From assembly GCA_014904985.1 (NCBI GenBank), contig MU128927.1:209107-273106 (forward strand): a DNA stretch of 64,000 nt. Direction: 5' to 3'. This document shows, piece by piece, positions 61,336 to 64,000 of the stretch (positions are counted from its first letter, which is position 1; every line of letters begins with the position of its first letter). Both the position numbers and the translations under genes were made by a program. Below the pieces are notes generated by a model, which was not told where the DNA came from, did not search any database, and saw only the letters and a list, made by a program, of their open reading frames with translations. This DNA is from Hydnum rufescens UP504 (taxonomy: Eukaryota; Basidiomycota; Agaricomycetes; Cantharellales; Hydnaceae).

Positions 61336-61341
61336 TATATA
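61336..61341 (+). promoter_or_regulatory. TATA box of the peroxygenase gene
   Basis: TATATA 55 bases before the start codon at 61396, a spacing suitable for a core promoter with a short leader. Confidence 0.5.
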
Positions 61342-61395
61342 CGTGGGCTCCGGCTTGACTGCTGGTCATCACCTCTAGCTCTGTCTGTTGCTACA

Positions 61396-62851
61396 ATGCA
61401 TCCTCGCCTCTTCTTCAGTACCGTATTCCTTTACTCTTTGGCCCATGCCTTTCCTGCGTATCACTCCCTTGTCGGTATGACGGACGAGCAAATAGACATC
61501 TTTGCTCGTTCCAATCCGTACGTTGGCGCCCTCCCCCCTCCTGGACCTCTTCAGAACACGTCCGCTAAATTGGTCAATGATGCGGAACATCCTTACATGT
61601 CGCCTGGTCCTGATGACATCCGTGGACCTTGTCCGGGCCTGAATACTCTAGCCTCACACGGTGTAAGAAATCTGCTTGCTTTGGCTTTTCATATCCAAAC
61701 TTTTGTATCATACGCAGTATCTTCCTCGTTCTGGAGTCGCATCACCCCAACAAATTGTAGACGCCGTCCAGGAAGGCAAGCAAACACATTATGTTTTCCG
61801 AATTTATTTTTTTTCTTTTTCGCTGATCCCTTGGATAGGGTTCAACATGGAAAATGCCCTCGCCGTTTTTATCACCTGGGGAGCCTTCCTTGTTGATGGG
61901 AATCCTCTTACAAATTTACTGAGCATTGGCCAGAAAACCGACGAGACGGGCCAGAGTCCTTCACCCCCTGCTATTGTTGGTGGTCTAGACACTCATGGCG
62001 TCTTTGAAGGTGAGTGCGAGCACTTGAAGCCTCTCATGTGGAAATGCTTATTCCCGCTGGATCCAATCAAGGCGATGCGAGCACGACTCGTGGGGATGCC
62101 TACTTCGGAGACAACCATAGTTTCAATGAAACCCTTTTCCAGCAGGTGAATTCCCATTTCTCGAGACCAAGCCGGGCATGTCTCAAATTTAGTATTTGGT
62201 CTATAGTTGGTGAATGCGAGCAATACGTATGGAGGCGGCAAATACAATCCTCAAGCGGCTGCAGAGATACGATGGATACGCATTCAGGACTCGATCGCCC
62301 GTAATCCTACTTTCCAATTTCTCACCCCCCGTATCGATACTGCATATGTCGAGACCGCCTTCCCCTACCGATTCTGGGTTGACGGACGCCTTAACACAAC
62401 CGATCTCGATCTCGATGTCGCGCGTGGTTTCTACCAGTACGGCAGATATCCCCCCGACTTCTATCGCCGAGAAGGCGCATTCGGGATCCCTGGGAATCCC
62501 GGTCTTGCCCGCGATATCGCTATCCTGGCTGAGGCGCATCCGATCTCCCCGGGCCACAACGAGGGTGTCGGAAATTACGTTCTGAATCCAGAAGACTTGG
62601 GACTTCGTGGAAACGTACGTTATTCATGTTTCTATTTTTGTGGCCTTGTGGTGGCGTGTATCCGTCTGATCTGTCCCCTACCCTTTGCCCTCTCAAAGAT
62701 ATGCTACATATATACAAAACATGCGAACGTCACGGTCCGCTCTTTGTACCCGAATCCTCAAGGACCCTTGCGGGATGCACTCCAGGGTAACTTGAAGACC
62801 TTCTACAACGCCCTAGGAGATCCGGAATGCCCACAGATACCTATGTGGTAG
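61396..62851 (+). CDS. unspecific peroxygenase / heme-thiolate peroxidase (long UPO type)
   Basis: Secreted heme-thiolate enzyme using H2O2 to oxyfunctionalise substrates. The signal peptide (MHPRLFFSTVFLYSLAHAFP) starts at 61396. The heme-ligand motif is GPCPGLNTLASHG (Cys79). Exons then give YLPRSGVASPQQIVDAVQEG, FNMENALAVFITWGAFLVDG and THGVFEGDASTTRGDAYFGD, the EGDxSxxRxD motif with the acid-base Glu and the Mg-site residues, followed by NHSFNETLFQQ, GGKYNPQAAAEIRWIRIQDS, RFWVDGRLNTTDLDLDVARG, FYQYGRYPPDFYRREGAFG and VRSLYPNPQGPLRDALQGNL. A Cys near the C-terminus (DPECPQIPMW) matches the disulfide of long UPOs. The EGD (not EHD) motif places it with the Agrocybe-type group. The intron 61776-61838 has a GC donor. 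Stop TAG 62849-62851. Confidence 0.92.
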
Positions 62852-64000
62852 CTAGTGCCATGGCCTCAACGTTTTCCCGTCCCGCTGTAATCTTGAATTC
62901 GTTAGTCAATCCAATCCTAGTGCTACTTCTCTGTCATGGGGGAACGATTGTTGCCTCGGCCTCATATCTCAGAGAAATCCAACAATTTCATTTGCTTTCC
63001 GAATTTTGGTTAAGCGCTCGAAGGCAGAGACGAGCGTCTTGGCAGCGCTAATATTGCGGAATGTGTTCATGGCATTTGCCGAATTCCGGGACATGTGCTC
63101 CGTGCTTCTCTCATCTGTCTGACTTGGACAGACAGTATGGAAAATTTTGCCCGACTGGTCGCCCCACCCATTCTTTCCAGCGCAGTGTCCTTTGATGCTT
63201 ACAAATTGCCCCTATACTACTGGTGATAAGGGCCCTCCGACGCCAAGACATTGACAAGCCAGAGGGCCCATATGAAGCTTGAAAGTTCCATATATCCACG
63301 TACCACATAATTTCGAGCGCGTGCCTTCTAGACTCTAGATGATGCATGCTGAGTGGTAGACACTTAATGGCGTTGATACTCCGTCAGATTACAGTATGGA
63401 ACACTTCGATTCCCAAAAAGTAAATTGAAGTCTGCATTCGATTAGTTCGCACTATGAAATATAGATATTTCGAGTTTCTGGACTGGCCCTTACTGAAAGC
63501 TCTGGTAGAGGAAAAACACACACTCCACACCCCCTTTCGAAGTTCCACCAACTCTATTGGCTTTCACGGTCACAGCCTTCTGCCACATCTAGACTAGGGT
63601 CCTTCAGGTTTATCAGAGTCTGCTGTGGTCCAGCCTATTATCCATCGCGTACTTTTGTAGGCAAGCGTGACAGCCAATTAGACGGTGGCACATCAAAAGT
63701 AGCAATAGAATTCCGAGTGAGGAAAATACAAAAGTGGCCTGCACGTATGCTATGCTACAAGCGATCAGGATTAATCAGCAGAGAATATCCGGGCGTAAAT
63801 CTAATGGTGATGGTGGTGCGGATACAGATGCGTGAAAGGGGGTCGAGTATAATCGGCATAATTCCGCCCCATTAAACGTACACTCTCAGTGACGCAAAAT
63901 TCCAATACGAATTCACAAATGAAGAGGGGCTGTTGTTCACCTAGAATTCACAAAAGGGAATGAGTGAGACGCTAGACGCCGAAGCCAAGGAAACGCAAGA
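62852..64000. other. right-edge region, no gene recognised
   Basis: About 1.15 kb after the peroxygenase gene. No frame above about 80 codons with a domain, no splice chain, no repeat ends. It presumably holds the peroxygenase terminator and upstream DNA of a gene beyond the window. Confidence 0.45.

Overview
The window looks like nuclear DNA of an intron-dense, gene-compact basidiomycete, most likely an Agaricomycete. Genes are broken every 100-300 bases by short GT-AG introns of about 50-70 nt. The gene content is typical fungal (SKI3, NSE4, SET9, DASH Dad2, unspecific peroxygenase, F-box, FIT/Scs3). The HGD-type kinase loop and the peroxygenase point to Agaricomycetes; a Rhizoctonia-like (Ceratobasidiaceae) source is my inference. 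No bacterial, viral or organellar block is visible. Coordinates of spliced genes are genomic extents from start to stop codon; splice sites were read by eye.

Layout. 1-19.6 kb: 3' part missing SKI3 (-), a secreted DUF3237 protein (-), a complex I subunit like NDUFB2 (+), a Rad5/HLTF-type SNF2 ATPase with PARP-like zinc finger, HIRAN and RING (-), a tandem pseudokinase-kinase (-) and NSE4 of the SMC5/6 complex (+). 21.1-32.1 kb: ribosomal protein S8 (+), SET9 H4K20 methyltransferase (+), a 3.4-kb non-autonomous hAT-like element with perfect 8-bp target duplication, then UDP-glucose pyrophosphorylase (+), whose ATG lies only 21 bp beyond the element. 32.5-44.6 kb: a gelsolin-repeat/DUF4045 protein (-), D-amino-acid oxidase (+), mitochondrial QRI7 (-) head to head with OMA1 (+), and an F-box protein (+). 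44.9-54.5 kb: a membrane-anchored DUF7330-like protein (+), a gamma-tubulin complex component (-), SCY1 pseudokinase (+) and DASH Dad2 (-). 54.6-64 kb: orphan coding-like fragments, a secreted class 3 lipase (-), FIT/Scs3 (+), a hexose-transporter remnant (-), a long hairpin, and an unspecific peroxygenase (+).

Most genes are housekeeping and not functionally coupled. Weak themes are genome maintenance (Rad5-like, NSE4, SET9), mitochondria (NDUFB2-like, QRI7, OMA1) and secretion (DUF3237, lipase, peroxygenase). Several highly conserved reading frames are interrupted by one-base indels, mostly one base missing from a G or C run. I read these as sequence errors rather than gene decay, so the affected genes are called as genes, with the break positions given.

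The points most worth following up are the tandem pseudokinase-kinase, the hAT-like insertion immediately upstream of UGP1, the multi-domain Rad5-like protein, and the 36-bp-arm hairpin upstream of the peroxygenase.
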